A stretch of DNA of 64,000 nt from Embleya scabrispora (GTDB lineage Bacteria > Actinomycetota > Actinomycetes > Streptomycetales > Streptomycetaceae). Position numbers and translations under genes: made by a program. The notes beneath the pieces were generated by a model. The model saw only the letters and a list, made by a program, of their open reading frames with translations, was not told where the DNA came from and did no database searches. The stretch is from contig NZ_MWQN01000001.1 in assembly GCF_002024165.1 (NCBI RefSeq), positions 620,001 to 684,000 on the forward strand, in the 5' to 3' direction. Positions 9,150 through 17,161 of the stretch are shown here, in pieces. Each line of letters starts with the position of its first letter. Positions within the stretch are counted from its first letter, which is position 1.

Positions 9150-9905
9150 GTGAGCAGCATGGCGACAATGCCGGACGAGACGGCGGTCTTCGGCGAGCCC
9201 AAGTACTGGCAACTGCGCACCTCGCTGCTCAAGGCGATCGACGAGGACTTCAACTCCGGCGACATCCTCCCCAACGAGCGCGACCTCGCCGCGCGCTTCG
9301 GGGTCGCCCGGGCCACCCTTCGACACGCCCTGGAGCAGTTGGAGCTCGAAGGCCGCCTGGTCCGCAAGCGCGGCGCCGGCACCACGGTCGCCGGCCCCCG
9401 CGTCGACGTCTCCCTCGGCGCCGACGGCGAGGGCTGGCCGGGCGTGGACCTGCGCGACCGCGAGGTGATCGACTGCGCCACCGTGCCGGTCACCGAGGAG
9501 TTCGCCGACACCCTCAAGGGCCGCCCCTCGGCCCTGGTCCACCGCCTGCGCCGGCGCCAGTTCTCCATGCGCCAGGTGGTCGGCCTGGAATGCCTCTACG
9601 TCTCGCGTGCCGTCGTACCCTCCCTCTCCACCCGCGTCCCGAACTTCGAGCGCGCGTCGCTGATGTTGCGTCAGCTGCGCGGCCACCGCCTCGAAGGGCG
9701 CCACCGCGCGGTCGAGTTGGCCGTGGCCGAGGCCGAGGAGGCGCGCTACCTGGAGCGTCCGCCGGGTACCGCCGTCCTGGTCGTGACGACGACGTACACC
9801 GCGCTCGGCCGTACGGCCGCGGTCACCGTGGCCACCTACCGCGCCGACACCTGCCGGCTCGCCTTCGCCGAGGCCGGGCCGACCGCACTGCGCCCCGCGT
9901 CCTGA
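9150..9905 (+). CDS. GntR/HutC-family transcriptional regulator (DasR-like)
   Basis: The 251-residue protein has an N-terminal winged helix (about 18-85): 'YWQLRTSLLKAI', then 'ILPNERDLAARFGVARATLR' and 'EGRLVRKRGAGTTVAGP'. This is followed by a UTRA effector-binding domain (about 100-245) of the HutC subfamily. DasR of Streptomyces has the same architecture and binds GlcN-6-P, but this protein is clearly divergent from DasR and is better called a paralogue. The GTG start has a GAGGGGG ribosome site 5-6 nt upstream. It is followed 109 bp later by the ROK gene on the same strand. A dre-like site in its promoter and its position beside a chitinase suggest control of amino-sugar use. Confidence 0.8.
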   Translation: MSSMATMPDETAVFGEPKYWQLRTSLLKAIDEDFNSGDILPNERDLAARFGVARATLRHALEQLELEGRLVRKRGAGTTVAGPRVDVSLGADGEGWPGVDLRDREVIDCATVPVTEEFADTLKGRPSALVHRLRRRQFSMRQVVGLECLYVSRAVVPSLSTRVPNFERASLMLRQLRGHRLEGRHRAVELAVAEAEEARYLERPPGTAVLVVTTTYTALGRTAAVTVATYRADTCRLAFAEAGPTALRPAS

Positions 9906-10014
9906 TCCGACCCGAAATCCGGGTACCATCCGCGCCTGGCGACGACGGCGTGCACGACGGGCGCGGCGGCCCGGACGAACGTCCCGTGTGCGACGCGGGG
10001 AGAGGACACGAGCT

Positions 10015-11178
10015 GTGGCACAGGCGACCGGCGGGGATTCCTCCGTGGTCCGGCGGATCAATTCCGCGGCGACCCTGCGTGCGTTGCGCGGCGGCGAGGT
10101 GCTGACGGTGACCGCCCTGATGGAGGCCACCGGTCTGTCCCGACCCACCGTCGAGGGCGTCGTCGACGGGCTGCTCGCCGAGGGCCTGGTCGTGGAGACC
10201 ACCACCGCCGAGGGCGAGGACGGCAGCCGTCCGCGCGGCCGTCCCGCCCGGCGCTTCCGGTTCCACGCGGAGGCCGGCCACCTGCTCGGCATCGACGTCG
10301 GCGTACACCGCATCCGGGTCGTCCTCGCCGATCTCGGCGGCACCATCATCGGCCGCGCCGCGCGCACCGTCGAGGAGGGCTGCGAGGCCGAGGACCGCCT
10401 GGAACGGGTCCGCGCCGCGGTCAGCGAGACCCTGCGGCGGGCCCAGGTCTCCCGCAATTCGCTCTGGGGCGTGGGCGTCGGCACTCCCGGCATCGTGGAC
10501 ACCGAGGGTGTGGTCACCCTGTCCTCGGCGATGCCCGGCTGGACCGGCCTGGACCTCGGCGGCCGGCTCGGCCGCTCGTTCAGCTGTCCGGTCCAGGTGG
10601 AGAACGACGCCAACCTGGCCGCGATCGGCGAGCGCTGGAAGGGCGTGGCGGTCGGCTCCGACGACATCGTCTACGTGATGGCCGGCCTCAGCCCCGGTGC
10701 CGGCTCGTTCATCAACGGTCGGCTGCACCGCGGCTTCGGCGGCGCGGCCGGCGAGATCGGCGCACTGCACCTGCTCGGCCGCCAGGTCACCCCGGAGAAC
10801 CTGCTCTCCACCACGGGCACCCCCCTGCCGCCGCTGGACGAGGCGGCGGTCGGCGAGGTGTTCCGGCACGCGGCCGAGGGCGACCGCACCGCGGGAGAGG
10901 CGGTGGACCGCTTCGTCCAGCGCCTGATCCACGACGTCACCGCGCTGGTCCTGGCCCTCGATCCGGAGATCGTGGTGATCGGCGGCTGGGCGGCCGGCCT
11001 CGCCGACGCCGTCCCGCCCCTGACCGCCGAACTGCGGCGCCTGTGCCTGCGCATGCCGCGCGTCGAACTGTCCGCCCTCGGCGCCGACGGCGTGGCCCTG
11101 GGCGCCGTCCGCGTGGCCCTCGACCGCGCCGAACACCGCCTCTTCGCCGTCGAACACACCGGCTCGGCACGGGCCTAG
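10015..11178 (+). CDS. ROK-family protein with N-terminal winged helix
   Basis: The 387-residue protein combines a winged-helix segment (about 10-75, with 'TVTALMEATGLSRPTVEGVV') and a ROK sugar-kinase fold (about 85-380). In the latter, 'LLGIDVGVHRIRVVLADLGG' is the phosphate-binding start, 'GVGVGTPGIVD' follows, and 'VENDANLAAIGE' holds the catalytic-type Asp. The family zinc motif CxCGxxGCxE that normally follows 'GGAAGEIG' is absent; 'ALHLLGRQVTPENLL' stands in its place. This favours a sugar-sensing repressor (NagC/XylR class) over an active kinase, though kinase activity cannot be excluded. The GTG start follows a GGGGAGAGGA box; a GTG at 9988 is possible but has no such box. Its neighbours suggest GlcNAc sensing. 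Confidence 0.75.
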   Translation: MAQATGGDSSVVRRINSAATLRALRGGEVLTVTALMEATGLSRPTVEGVVDGLLAEGLVVETTTAEGEDGSRPRGRPARRFRFHAEAGHLLGIDVGVHRIRVVLADLGGTIIGRAARTVEEGCEAEDRLERVRAAVSETLRRAQVSRNSLWGVGVGTPGIVDTEGVVTLSSAMPGWTGLDLGGRLGRSFSCPVQVENDANLAAIGERWKGVAVGSDDIVYVMAGLSPGAGSFINGRLHRGFGGAAGEIGALHLLGRQVTPENLLSTTGTPLPPLDEAAVGEVFRHAAEGDRTAGEAVDRFVQRLIHDVTALVLALDPEIVVIGGWAAGLADAVPPLTAELRRLCLRMPRVELSALGADGVALGAVRVALDRAEHRLFAVEHTGSARA

Positions 11179-11347
11179 GCCGGGTCCGCGCCGCCCGGTA
11201 CCGCGCCTCGCCGCACCAAAAAACAGAATCAGTTGCGGCCCCTTGCCCGGCACGCCGATACACGTCACCGCACGCGCCCGCCCGAGGGCGTCCCCGACCG
11301 CAAACCGATCGGCGAGACGCCCACGACCCGGTCCGCGCACGCCCCAC

Positions 11348-11794
11348 CTACCCCGCGTCGCCCACCCGCTCGATGATCACCACCGGAATCTCCCGAGCCG
11401 TGCCCTCCTGATAGGCGCGATACGACGGCATCGCCGCCACCATCGACGCCCACAGCCGCGGCTTCTCCGCCGGCGTCGCGGTCCGGGCCCGGGCGGCGAA
11501 GGCCTGCCCGCCGATCTCGACCGTCACCCTCGGCTCCGCGACCAGGTTGAGGTACCAAGCCGGATGCCGATCGGCCCCCCGGTTCGACCCGGTCACGATC
11601 CACCGGCCACCGTCGCGCACGTACACCAGCGCGGTCCGCCGCAGCAGCCCCGACCGGCGCCCGCGCGTGGTCAGCAGCAGGTCGTCCACGCCCTCCCGGG
11701 CCTGCCCGCCGGTCGCCACCAGGCGCCGGATGTGGTCGGCCACCCACGGGTCGGGGCTGTCCACCCCACGCTCGCCGGCCGGCCGCCCGGTCAT
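11348..11794 (-). CDS. deazaflavin-dependent nitroreductase (DDN-like, F420)
   Basis: The 148-residue protein belongs to the split-barrel DDN/nitroreductase group that uses reduced cofactor F420. Typical motifs are 'LLLTTRGRRSGLLRRTALVYV', the 'WIVTGSNRGADRHPAWYLNL' region and the end 'REIPVVIIERV'. Family members reduce quinones, nitro compounds and similar substrates at the membrane face. The start overlaps the stop of the upstream NmrA-like gene by 4 bp (ATGA), so the two are translationally coupled. The pair is divergent from an HxlR regulator, a common arrangement for redox or electrophile detoxification genes. Confidence 0.8.
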   Translation of the reverse strand: MTGRPAGERGVDSPDPWVADHIRRLVATGGQAREGVDDLLLTTRGRRSGLLRRTALVYVRDGGRWIVTGSNRGADRHPAWYLNLVAEPRVTVEIGGQAFAARARTATPAEKPRLWASMVAAMPSYRAYQEGTAREIPVVIIERVGDAG

Positions 11795-12429
11795 CGGCCG
11801 TCCTCGATCCCGACGTGCACGCCGTGCAGGGTGGGGGTGTCCACCTCGTCGAGCAGCGCGATGGCGAAGTCCGGGTAGGAGACCCGGCTTTCGGCGGCAC
11901 CGTCGGCCCGCCGCCACACGCCGGTGCGCGTACCGGCGTGGTCGAAGTCCCCGGCCGGGCTCAACACGACCCAGTCCGGGCCGCCGCCCGCCTCGCGCAG
12001 CACCGCGTTGCCCTCCCCGTGCGCCAGGTAGAACTGCCGGTACTCCTGCGGATATCCCGCCGTGTCCATCAACAGCACGCCGGACGCCGTCGGCAACACC
12101 GAGGCCAGCCCCACCCACACCAGCCGCCGTACGCCCGCCCGGTCGAGCCCTTCGCGCAGCGCCCGCACGGCGCGCGGAAAGAAGTCCGCGGTCGGCGCCG
12201 CCGGGTCGTACACCGCCGCGATCGCTCCGTCGTGACCCGCCGCGAGGTCGGCCACCGCGTCCGCGTCCGTCACGTCACCGGCGACCACCCGCACCCGCGC
12301 CCGGGCCGGATCCCCGTACTTCGCCGGATCACGCACCACCGCGGTGACCCCGTGCCCGCGCCGCAGCGCCTCGGCGATCGCGGCCCGACCGGTCCGACCA
12401 CCCGCGCCGAAGACGATGATGTCGCTCAT
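11791..12429 (-). CDS. NmrA-like NAD(P)-binding oxidoreductase
   Basis: The 212-residue protein is an atypical short-chain dehydrogenase. The Rossmann motif 'IIVFGAGGRTGRAAI' (GxxGxxG) opens the protein, and later segments ('VRRLVWVGLASVLP', 'DFAIALLDEVDTP') are typical of the NAD(P)H-binding NmrA/YwnB group. The catalytic Tyr-x3-Lys is not obvious, so it may sense or bind cofactor rather than catalyse. ATG at 12429 is used; an ATG 9 bp upstream is possible. It is the first gene of a two-gene operon with the DDN-like reductase and is divergent from the HxlR gene, which probably controls both. Confidence 0.75.
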   Translation of the reverse strand: MSDIIVFGAGGRTGRAAIAEALRRGHGVTAVVRDPAKYGDPARARVRVVAGDVTDADAVADLAAGHDGAIAAVYDPAAPTADFFPRAVRALREGLDRAGVRRLVWVGLASVLPTASGVLLMDTAGYPQEYRQFYLAHGEGNAVLREAGGGPDWVVLSPAGDFDHAGTRTGVWRRADGAAESRVSYPDFAIALLDEVDTPTLHGVHVGIEDGR

Positions 12430-12497
12430 CCAATACACCCCGTATATCCGGGTCGATCCCTGCGTCGACCACCGCCACGCACGCTATCCGGGGGCGT

Positions 12498-12524
12498 GGT
12501 TACCTCCCGGGTACCGACTACGGT
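12498..12524 (+). promoter_or_regulatory. leaderless promoter and candidate HxlR operator
   Basis: Two near-identical heptamers, GGTTACC and GGGTACC (11-bp spacing), overlap the -35 zone. TACGGT ends 7 bp before the HxlR ATG and would give a leaderless transcript. HxlR regulators commonly bind such repeats in the gap to a divergent redox gene; binding here is inferred. Confidence 0.4.
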
Positions 12525-12530
12525 GGACCC

Positions 12531-12932
12531 ATGAGCGAGGCCACGAGGGAACCCACGGGGGAACCACTGCGGGCGGACATGTTCGACCCGGTCTGCCCGT
12601 CGAACCTGTCCCCGATCCGGTTCGGCGACAAGTGGGCGGGGATGATCATCCGCTGCCTGGAGGGCGGCCCGCGCCGCTTCTCCGAGTTGCGCGTCCCGAT
12701 GCACGGCGTCACCGCGAAGGTGCTCACCCAGTCCCTGCGCGCGCTCGAACGCGACGGCCTGATCAGCCGCACCGCGTCCGAGACCCCGGTCCGCCGGGTG
12801 ACCTACGCCCTCACCCCGCTGGGTCGCGGCATGCTGGTCCCGATGGCCGCGGCCTGCGCGTGGGCCGCGGCCAACTGGGACGAACTGCTGGACGCCCGCG
12901 AGGCATCGACGGTCCTGGACCGTACCGCCTGA
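12531..12932 (+). CDS. HxlR-family transcriptional regulator
   Basis: The 133-residue protein is a single winged-helix domain of the HxlR/MarR-like family. It has 'CPSNLSPIRFGDKWAGMIIR' (Cys near residue 22, the position used for redox or electrophile sensing in several members), then 'GPRRFSELRVPMHGVTAKVL' as the recognition region and 'VRRVTYALTPLGRGM' as the wing. The transcript is probably leaderless. It is divergent from the NmrA/DDN pair, its likely target, and faces the SIS gene tail to tail. Confidence 0.85.
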   Translation: MSEATREPTGEPLRADMFDPVCPSNLSPIRFGDKWAGMIIRCLEGGPRRFSELRVPMHGVTAKVLTQSLRALERDGLISRTASETPVRRVTYALTPLGRGMLVPMAAACAWAAANWDELLDAREASTVLDRTA

Positions 12933-12936
12933 AAAA

Positions 12937-12965
12937 GGGCCCGGGCCGCCACTCCGCCCGAGCCC
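12937..12965 (-). terminator. intrinsic terminator of SIS gene
   Basis: The stem is GGGCCCGGGC / GCCCGAGCCC (9 of 10 pairs) with a 9-nt loop. Read on the minus strand it is followed by five T, so it ends the SIS gene; it also lies right after the HxlR stop and may serve both. Confidence 0.75.
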
Positions 12966-12972
12966 GCCACGC

Positions 12973-14022
12973 CTACCGCGTCTGCGTCACCTTCGCCAGC
13001 GCCCGCGGCGCGTCCGGGTCGCACCCGCGCCCCAACGCGATCTCGCGCGCCAGCAGTTGCAGCGGCAGGATCTCCAGGATCGGCGACACCTCCTCGGCCA
13101 CCCCGCCCGGCAGCACGAAGCCCCGGCCGTACTCGGCCACCGGCTCGGCCGCGCCGACCAGGAACAGGTCCGCTCCGCGCTCGCGCAGCCGGTCCAGCAC
13201 CGGCCGCAGTGCCCGCCCGCCCGCACCCTCCGGCGCCACCGCCAGGACCGGCCAGCCCGGGTCCACGATCGCGAGCGGCCCGTGCATCAGGTCCGCGCCC
13301 GAGAACGCCTGGGCGCCGATGTAGCTGGTCTCCATGATCTTCAACGCCGCCTCGCACGCGGTCGGATACCCGTAGCCGCGCGCCGTCGCCACGAGCCGGT
13401 CCGCGAACCGGTACCGCTCGGCCGGTGCCTCGATCTCGGCCTGCCGCTCCAGGACCGCCCGGGCCGCGGCGGGCAACCCCTGGGCCGCCTCCCCCGTACC
13501 GCCCCTGATGTGGTCCACGAGCAGGAACAGCGTGAGCAGTTCGGCCGTGTATGTCTTGGTCGCGGGCAGCGCGAGTTCGGGGCCGGCCAGTACGTCCAGG
13601 TGCAGATCGGACTCCTGGGCCAGCACCGAGTCGGCGTTGTTGGTCACCGCGAGGGTGAACGCGCCGTCCTCGCGGGCCTGCCGGGCGGAGGCGATCAGGT
13701 CCGGCGAACCCCCCGACTGACTCACCGTCACGACCAGACAGTCGGCCAGTCGCTGCCGGGCGCGGTATGCGGTCGTGGTGGACATCGAGGTGAGCCCGGC
13801 GGGCAGGCCGAGCAGGACCTCGGTGAGATAGCGCGCGTACAGCCCGGCGTTGTCGGACGTCCCGCGCCCGGTGAACAGGACGAACTTCGGGTCGCGGGCC
13901 CGGATCTCGGCCGCGGCCGCCCGGATCGGCCCGAGCCCGTCGGCCAGGATCCGGGCCAGCCCCTCGGGTTGCGCCGCGATCTCGCGGGCCATCACCGACC
14001 CGGGCACGGGGGAATCGAGCAT
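12973..14022 (-). CDS. double-SIS GlcN-6-P deaminase/isomerase (NagB-II / AgaS-like)
   Basis: The 349-residue protein contains two tandem SIS (sugar isomerase) domains, equivalent to the isomerase half of GlmS without the glutaminase part. Domain 1 has 'FVLFTGRGTSDNAGLYA' and 'LVVTVSQSGGSPD'; domain 2 has 'YPTACEAALKIMETSYIGA' and 'GADLMHGPLAIVDPG'. Stand-alone proteins of this build convert GlcN-6-P to Fru-6-P plus ammonia (NagB-II) or act on related amino-sugar phosphates. This step feeds chitin-derived GlcNAc into glycolysis. The ATG has GGAGGT 9 nt upstream. A perfect 12/12 dre core 152 bp upstream ties the gene to DasR control and to the chitinase, GntR and ROK genes. Confidence 0.8.
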   Translation of the reverse strand: MLDSPVPGSVMAREIAAQPEGLARILADGLGPIRAAAAEIRARDPKFVLFTGRGTSDNAGLYARYLTEVLLGLPAGLTSMSTTTAYRARQRLADCLVVTVSQSGGSPDLIASARQAREDGAFTLAVTNNADSVLAQESDLHLDVLAGPELALPATKTYTAELLTLFLLVDHIRGGTGEAAQGLPAAARAVLERQAEIEAPAERYRFADRLVATARGYGYPTACEAALKIMETSYIGAQAFSGADLMHGPLAIVDPGWPVLAVAPEGAGGRALRPVLDRLRERGADLFLVGAAEPVAEYGRGFVLPGGVAEEVSPILEILPLQLLAREIALGRGCDPDAPRALAKVTQTR

Positions 14023-14172
14023 GTGGGTGGTACCTCCGGACTGCGACGAAGCGGAGTACGAGGCGAGGGCGGTACGGGCGAACTCCCCGCCTCCGACCCG
14101 CCTCGACCCGCCCCGGAACGACCTCCGGCGCGGTGCCCCGAAGGTATCCACCGCGCCGAGCAGCGGGCAATA

Positions 14173-14186
14173 TTGGTCTAGACCAC
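14173..14186 (-). promoter_or_regulatory. perfect DasR operator (dre) before SIS gene
   Basis: TTGGTCTAGACCAC contains the full palindromic core TGGTCTAGACCA with no mismatch. It lies 152 bp upstream of the SIS ATG, and the AT-rich CAATATT next to it may be part of the promoter, so the SIS mRNA would have a leader of over 100 nt. Confidence 0.8.
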
Positions 14187-14200
14187 TATCGAAGGCAGAC

Positions 14201-14231
14201 AAAAGCGGGCACGCGCCCCGCGCATGCCCGC
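14201..14231 (-). terminator. intrinsic terminator of rhomboid-like gene
   Basis: A perfect 7-bp stem GCGGGCA / TGCCCGC is followed on the minus strand by TTTT. It lies 18 bp after the stop of the rhomboid-like gene and separates it from the SIS promoter. Confidence 0.75.
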
Positions 14232-14248
14232 TTCCTCCGCCGATCCGG

Positions 14249-15316
14249 CTACGCGTTCTCGCGTGCCCGCCCGGCGACGACCCGGTCCGGATCGGCCTTG
14301 CGCAGATCCACCCTGCCCACCGGTACCGCCGTCGACTCGCGTCGCGCCTGTCGCCTGGCCCGCAGCCACACACCCGGCATCGCACCGAACGTACGCACCC
14401 GGGCCACCGGTACGGCCACCACCGCCCGCACCCGCTCCCGGGGCCCGTCCGTCCAGGCCAACCACCCCGGCCGGGTCCGCCCCGCGAGCAGACCGAGCAC
14501 GATCGCCGCACCCACCGCGATCAGGTGCTCACGGCCGGCGAGGTTGGGCAGGATGATCGACTCCAGAACCATCGACCCGCCGGTGATGGTGAAGAGTATG
14601 GGCGCGCGGTGGATGATCGACAGGTACGTGAACAGGCCCACCACCGCCGCCGAAGGGCCGGTGTCCAGCACGTGCGCCGCCGAGGACGGCAGGCCGAGCG
14701 CGTGGTCCGGGCCGATCGCGATCATGATCCGGGCGCCCATCGTGCCCGCGAGCGTGGTCACGTACGCGACCATCAGCGTGCGGCCCGCGCCGAGCGAGAG
14801 CTGGGCGATCGCGAATGCCAGGAAGAGCTGGGTGATGCCGGCCCACACCGGCAGGTTCAGCGCGGGCACGAACAACGAGATCGGCGTGCGCAGCAGCGCC
14901 AACCACAGCGGCAGGTCGGCACTGACCCCGCCGACGAGGCGGACCACGGTCTTGCCGGCCGGGGTCTGCCCGATCGCGTGGAAGAAGATCACCGCCGAGC
15001 TGGCCACCACGGCGAGCGTGAGACCCTTGCCGCGACTGCGCCACAACTGACGCACCGGGTCGGCCACGATGCCGCGCCACTCGCCGCACAACGTGCGCCA
15101 CAGGAAGAGGAGCAGCTGCCACGGTGCGGACCACAGCGCGCCGCGGACACCGCCGCGATCCGCCGTCGAGACGGTCCGGGTCGTCGTGTCGGCCCCGCCG
15201 GTCGTCTCCGTCGCGGCGGGCCGCCGTGACTCGACGAGGGTGCCGGTGGGTGCGGACCCGCCGCCGGCGGCGACGTCGTCGCCGTCGTCCCGGCGATCGT
15301 CGAGAACGCGCAACAC
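14249..15316 (-). CDS. rhomboid-like polytopic membrane protein
   Basis: The 355-residue protein has a disordered, Thr/Gly-rich N-terminus (about 1-55), then six or seven membrane segments (about 95-300) and a basic cytoplasmic tail. 'DTGPSAAVVGLFTY' could hold the rhomboid catalytic Ser, and 'REHLIAVGAAIVLGLLAG' a His in the last helix, the pair expected of an intramembrane serine protease. The canonical GxSG is not exact, so it may be one of the inactive or uncharacterised rhomboid-like proteins of actinobacteria. The GTG start is preceded by a GGGGG stretch at a slightly long spacing; a TTG follows immediately. No partner gene is adjacent. Confidence 0.55.
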   Translation of the reverse strand: MLRVLDDRRDDGDDVAAGGGSAPTGTLVESRRPAATETTGGADTTTRTVSTADRGGVRGALWSAPWQLLLFLWRTLCGEWRGIVADPVRQLWRSRGKGLTLAVVASSAVIFFHAIGQTPAGKTVVRLVGGVSADLPLWLALLRTPISLFVPALNLPVWAGITQLFLAFAIAQLSLGAGRTLMVAYVTTLAGTMGARIMIAIGPDHALGLPSSAAHVLDTGPSAAVVGLFTYLSIIHRAPILFTITGGSMVLESIILPNLAGREHLIAVGAAIVLGLLAGRTRPGWLAWTDGPRERVRAVVAVPVARVRTFGAMPGVWLRARRQARRESTAVPVGRVDLRKADPDRVVAGRARENA

Positions 15317-15837
15317 TGCTGATCAACCCCCAACGACTCGTCGAGTCCGACAGCCCCGGACCCGAGCCGGTGGCGATGTGGTGTTCACCAAGCCCTGCCC
15401 TCTGCAGCGTCATCGTAGGACGAGGACACGACACACCGGTCGGGTGGTTTGACGCAGGGCGGGCGCTCCGCGGTTGCGACAGGTTCCGGTCGACCGGGCG
15501 ATGCGGGGGGTGGTGAACCGCTGTTCCGTCTCACAGATTACCGACTTTCGCCGCCGGCCACTGTCAACCGAATCGATGACATGACCGGGGCGGCGTCATC
15601 ATCTGGTCGTACGTTGCGTCTCCTCTCCCCCTCCCACCTGCACGTATGCGGAACGCGCGGCTTCGGTACCGCCGCAATCGCCCGCCCCCTCCCGTCGGTT
15701 GGCGGGTCTGCGGCGGCAGAGGAATTCCCGACGCGGGGCCCACACGTGGCGAAACCGCCCGAACTCGGAGGGTGATATCCGCGATCGGGCGGTCTCGTCG
15801 ACGGTCGGTGGCGCGAGTCTGCGGGCGCGATGGTGAA
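15317..15837. other. gene-free interval
   Basis: Between the rhomboid-like start and the 11-bp repeat array I see no credible gene: open frames here lack ribosome sites, homology-like content and codon bias. The stretch 15,535-15,640 is less GC-rich than its surroundings and may hold a promoter. Confidence 0.5.
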
Positions 15838-15881
15838 ACCTTGCCCAGCCGACACCCAGGAATTGCCCAGCCTTTGCCCAG
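15838..15881 (-). repeat. four 11-bp direct repeats (CTGGGCA heptamers)
   Basis: Read on the minus strand, four units begin exactly 11 bp apart: CTGGGCAAAGG, CTGGGCAATTC, CTGGGTGTCGG and CTGGGCAAGGT. Heptamer repeats phased by one helical turn are the usual target of OmpR/PhoB-type response regulators or SARP activators. They lie 45 bp after the stop of the FtsX permease gene, and no gene start is evident within 500 bp downstream on that strand. Confidence 0.7.
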
Positions 15882-15925
15882 TCCCACCCGATCGGCGGCC
15901 GGCCGGGGCTCCGCCGTGCCCTCGA

Positions 15926-17161
15926 TCAGGCCCCGTTCAGCGCCTCCGTGGGTGGCAGTCGCGCCGCGCGTCCGGCCGGGTACAACCCCGCCAGTGCGCC
16001 GATCGCCACCGATGCCGCGACACCGCCCAGGATGGCCGGCCACGGCAGCACCAGCGGCCACCCCTTCGCGTGCGCGTACCCGCTCGTCACGATCAGCCCG
16101 AGCAGCACGCCGGCCACGCCGCCGAGGCCGGACAGGGTCACCGCCTCGGTCAGGAACTGGAGGCGGATCTGCCCGCGCCCGGCGCCCAGCGCACGCCGCA
16201 GGCCGATCTCCTGGCGGCGTTCCAGTACGGAGATGACCATCGTGTTGGCCACCCCGACCCCGCCGACGAGCAGCGCCACCGCGCCGAGTCCGACGAACAG
16301 GCCGGTGAAGGTGTTCTTGGCGGCCAACTGCGCCTCCAGCGCGTCCGACGGACGACTCACCTTGACCGCGCCGGGATCGGCCGGGTTGGCCGTCGCCGCG
16401 AGCACGTTGCGGACATCGGCGACCGCGTTCTCGTCGGAGCGCTCGTAGATCCGGGTCGGGTGCCCGTCGAAGCCGAGCAGGTCCTTGGCGGCCTGCCAGC
16501 CGACCAGCGCGGATCGGTCCACCTCGGGGGCCAGCGGCACCGGCTTCAGCACGCCGATCACGGTGAACCAGCGGTCGCCGATCCACACCTGCCGGTTCGG
16601 CCCGTCGACCCCGAGCAGCTCCGCCGCCCGCGCGCCGAGCACGACCGTGGGATAGCGGGAGGTGGCCGCGTTGAACCACTGCCCCTTGCCGACCCGGCCG
16701 CCGATCGTGCCGAGCAGATCCTCGCGGGCGGCCGCGACGGTGATGCCCTTGGTCTCGCGCGGGTCGATCCGGTCGGTGCGGCGTACGCTCCGGCCCTCGA
16801 GGTGGGCGGTCGCGCTCGCCGAGGTCACCGGACCGATCCGGCGCACCATGTCCACGGCCTCCTCGGGCAGTTGCAGCCGGGTACCGAACATGGTCTCGCC
16901 CGGTCCGACCGAGAGCATGTTCGTGCCCAGGCTGCGGATCTGGTCCATCAACCGGGCCTGGCTGGCCGCGCCGATGCCCAGGACCGCGACCATCGCGGCG
17001 ATCCCGATGGCGATGCCCAGACCGGACAGGATCGCGCGCATCGGGCGCCCGCGCACGCCGAGCAGGCCGACCCGGACCACGTCGACCGGACCGAGCCGGG
17101 CGGTGTCCGGCAGCGGGACGAGGGTGGATCGCGGGCCCGGGTCCCGGCCGAGGATCACCAT
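15926..17161 (-). CDS. MacB/FtsX-type ABC transporter permease
   Basis: The 411-residue permease has one membrane helix near residue 45, a MacB-type periplasmic domain (about 65-290) and three C-terminal helices (FtsX domain, about 295-400). The latter shows '[20 protein letters not shown]' and '[16 protein letters not shown]', the coupling and end motifs of this family. With the ATPase and the HlyD-like adaptor it should form a mechanotransmission or efflux complex at the cell envelope. Its ATG overlaps the ATPase stop by 7 bp. It is the last gene of a four-gene operon divergent from a two-component system that probably controls it. The substrate is unknown. Confidence 0.88.
   Translation of the reverse strand: MVILGRDPGPRSTLVPLPDTARLGPVDVVRVGLLGVRGRPMRAILSGLGIAIGIAAMVAVLGIGAASQARLMDQIRSLGTNMLSVGPGETMFGTRLQLPEEAVDMVRRIGPVTSASATAHLEGRSVRRTDRIDPRETKGITVAAAREDLLGTIGGRVGKGQWFNAATSRYPTVVLGARAAELLGVDGPNRQVWIGDRWFTVIGVLKPVPLAPEVDRSALVGWQAAKDLLGFDGHPTRIYERSDENAVADVRNVLAATANPADPGAVKVSRPSDALEAQLAAKNTFTGLFVGLGAVALLVGGVGVANTMVISVLERRQEIGLRRALGAGRGQIRLQFLTEAVTLSGLGGVAGVLLGLIVTSGYAHAKGWPLVLPWPAILGGVAASVAIGALAGLYPAGRAARLPPTEALNGA

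Noticed and set aside
7115-14022. The local GntR gene considered to be dasR itself
   Set aside because: The winged helix and UTRA order fit, but the residues differ widely from the DasR sequence I recall, and the true dasR usually sits beside dasA, which is absent here.
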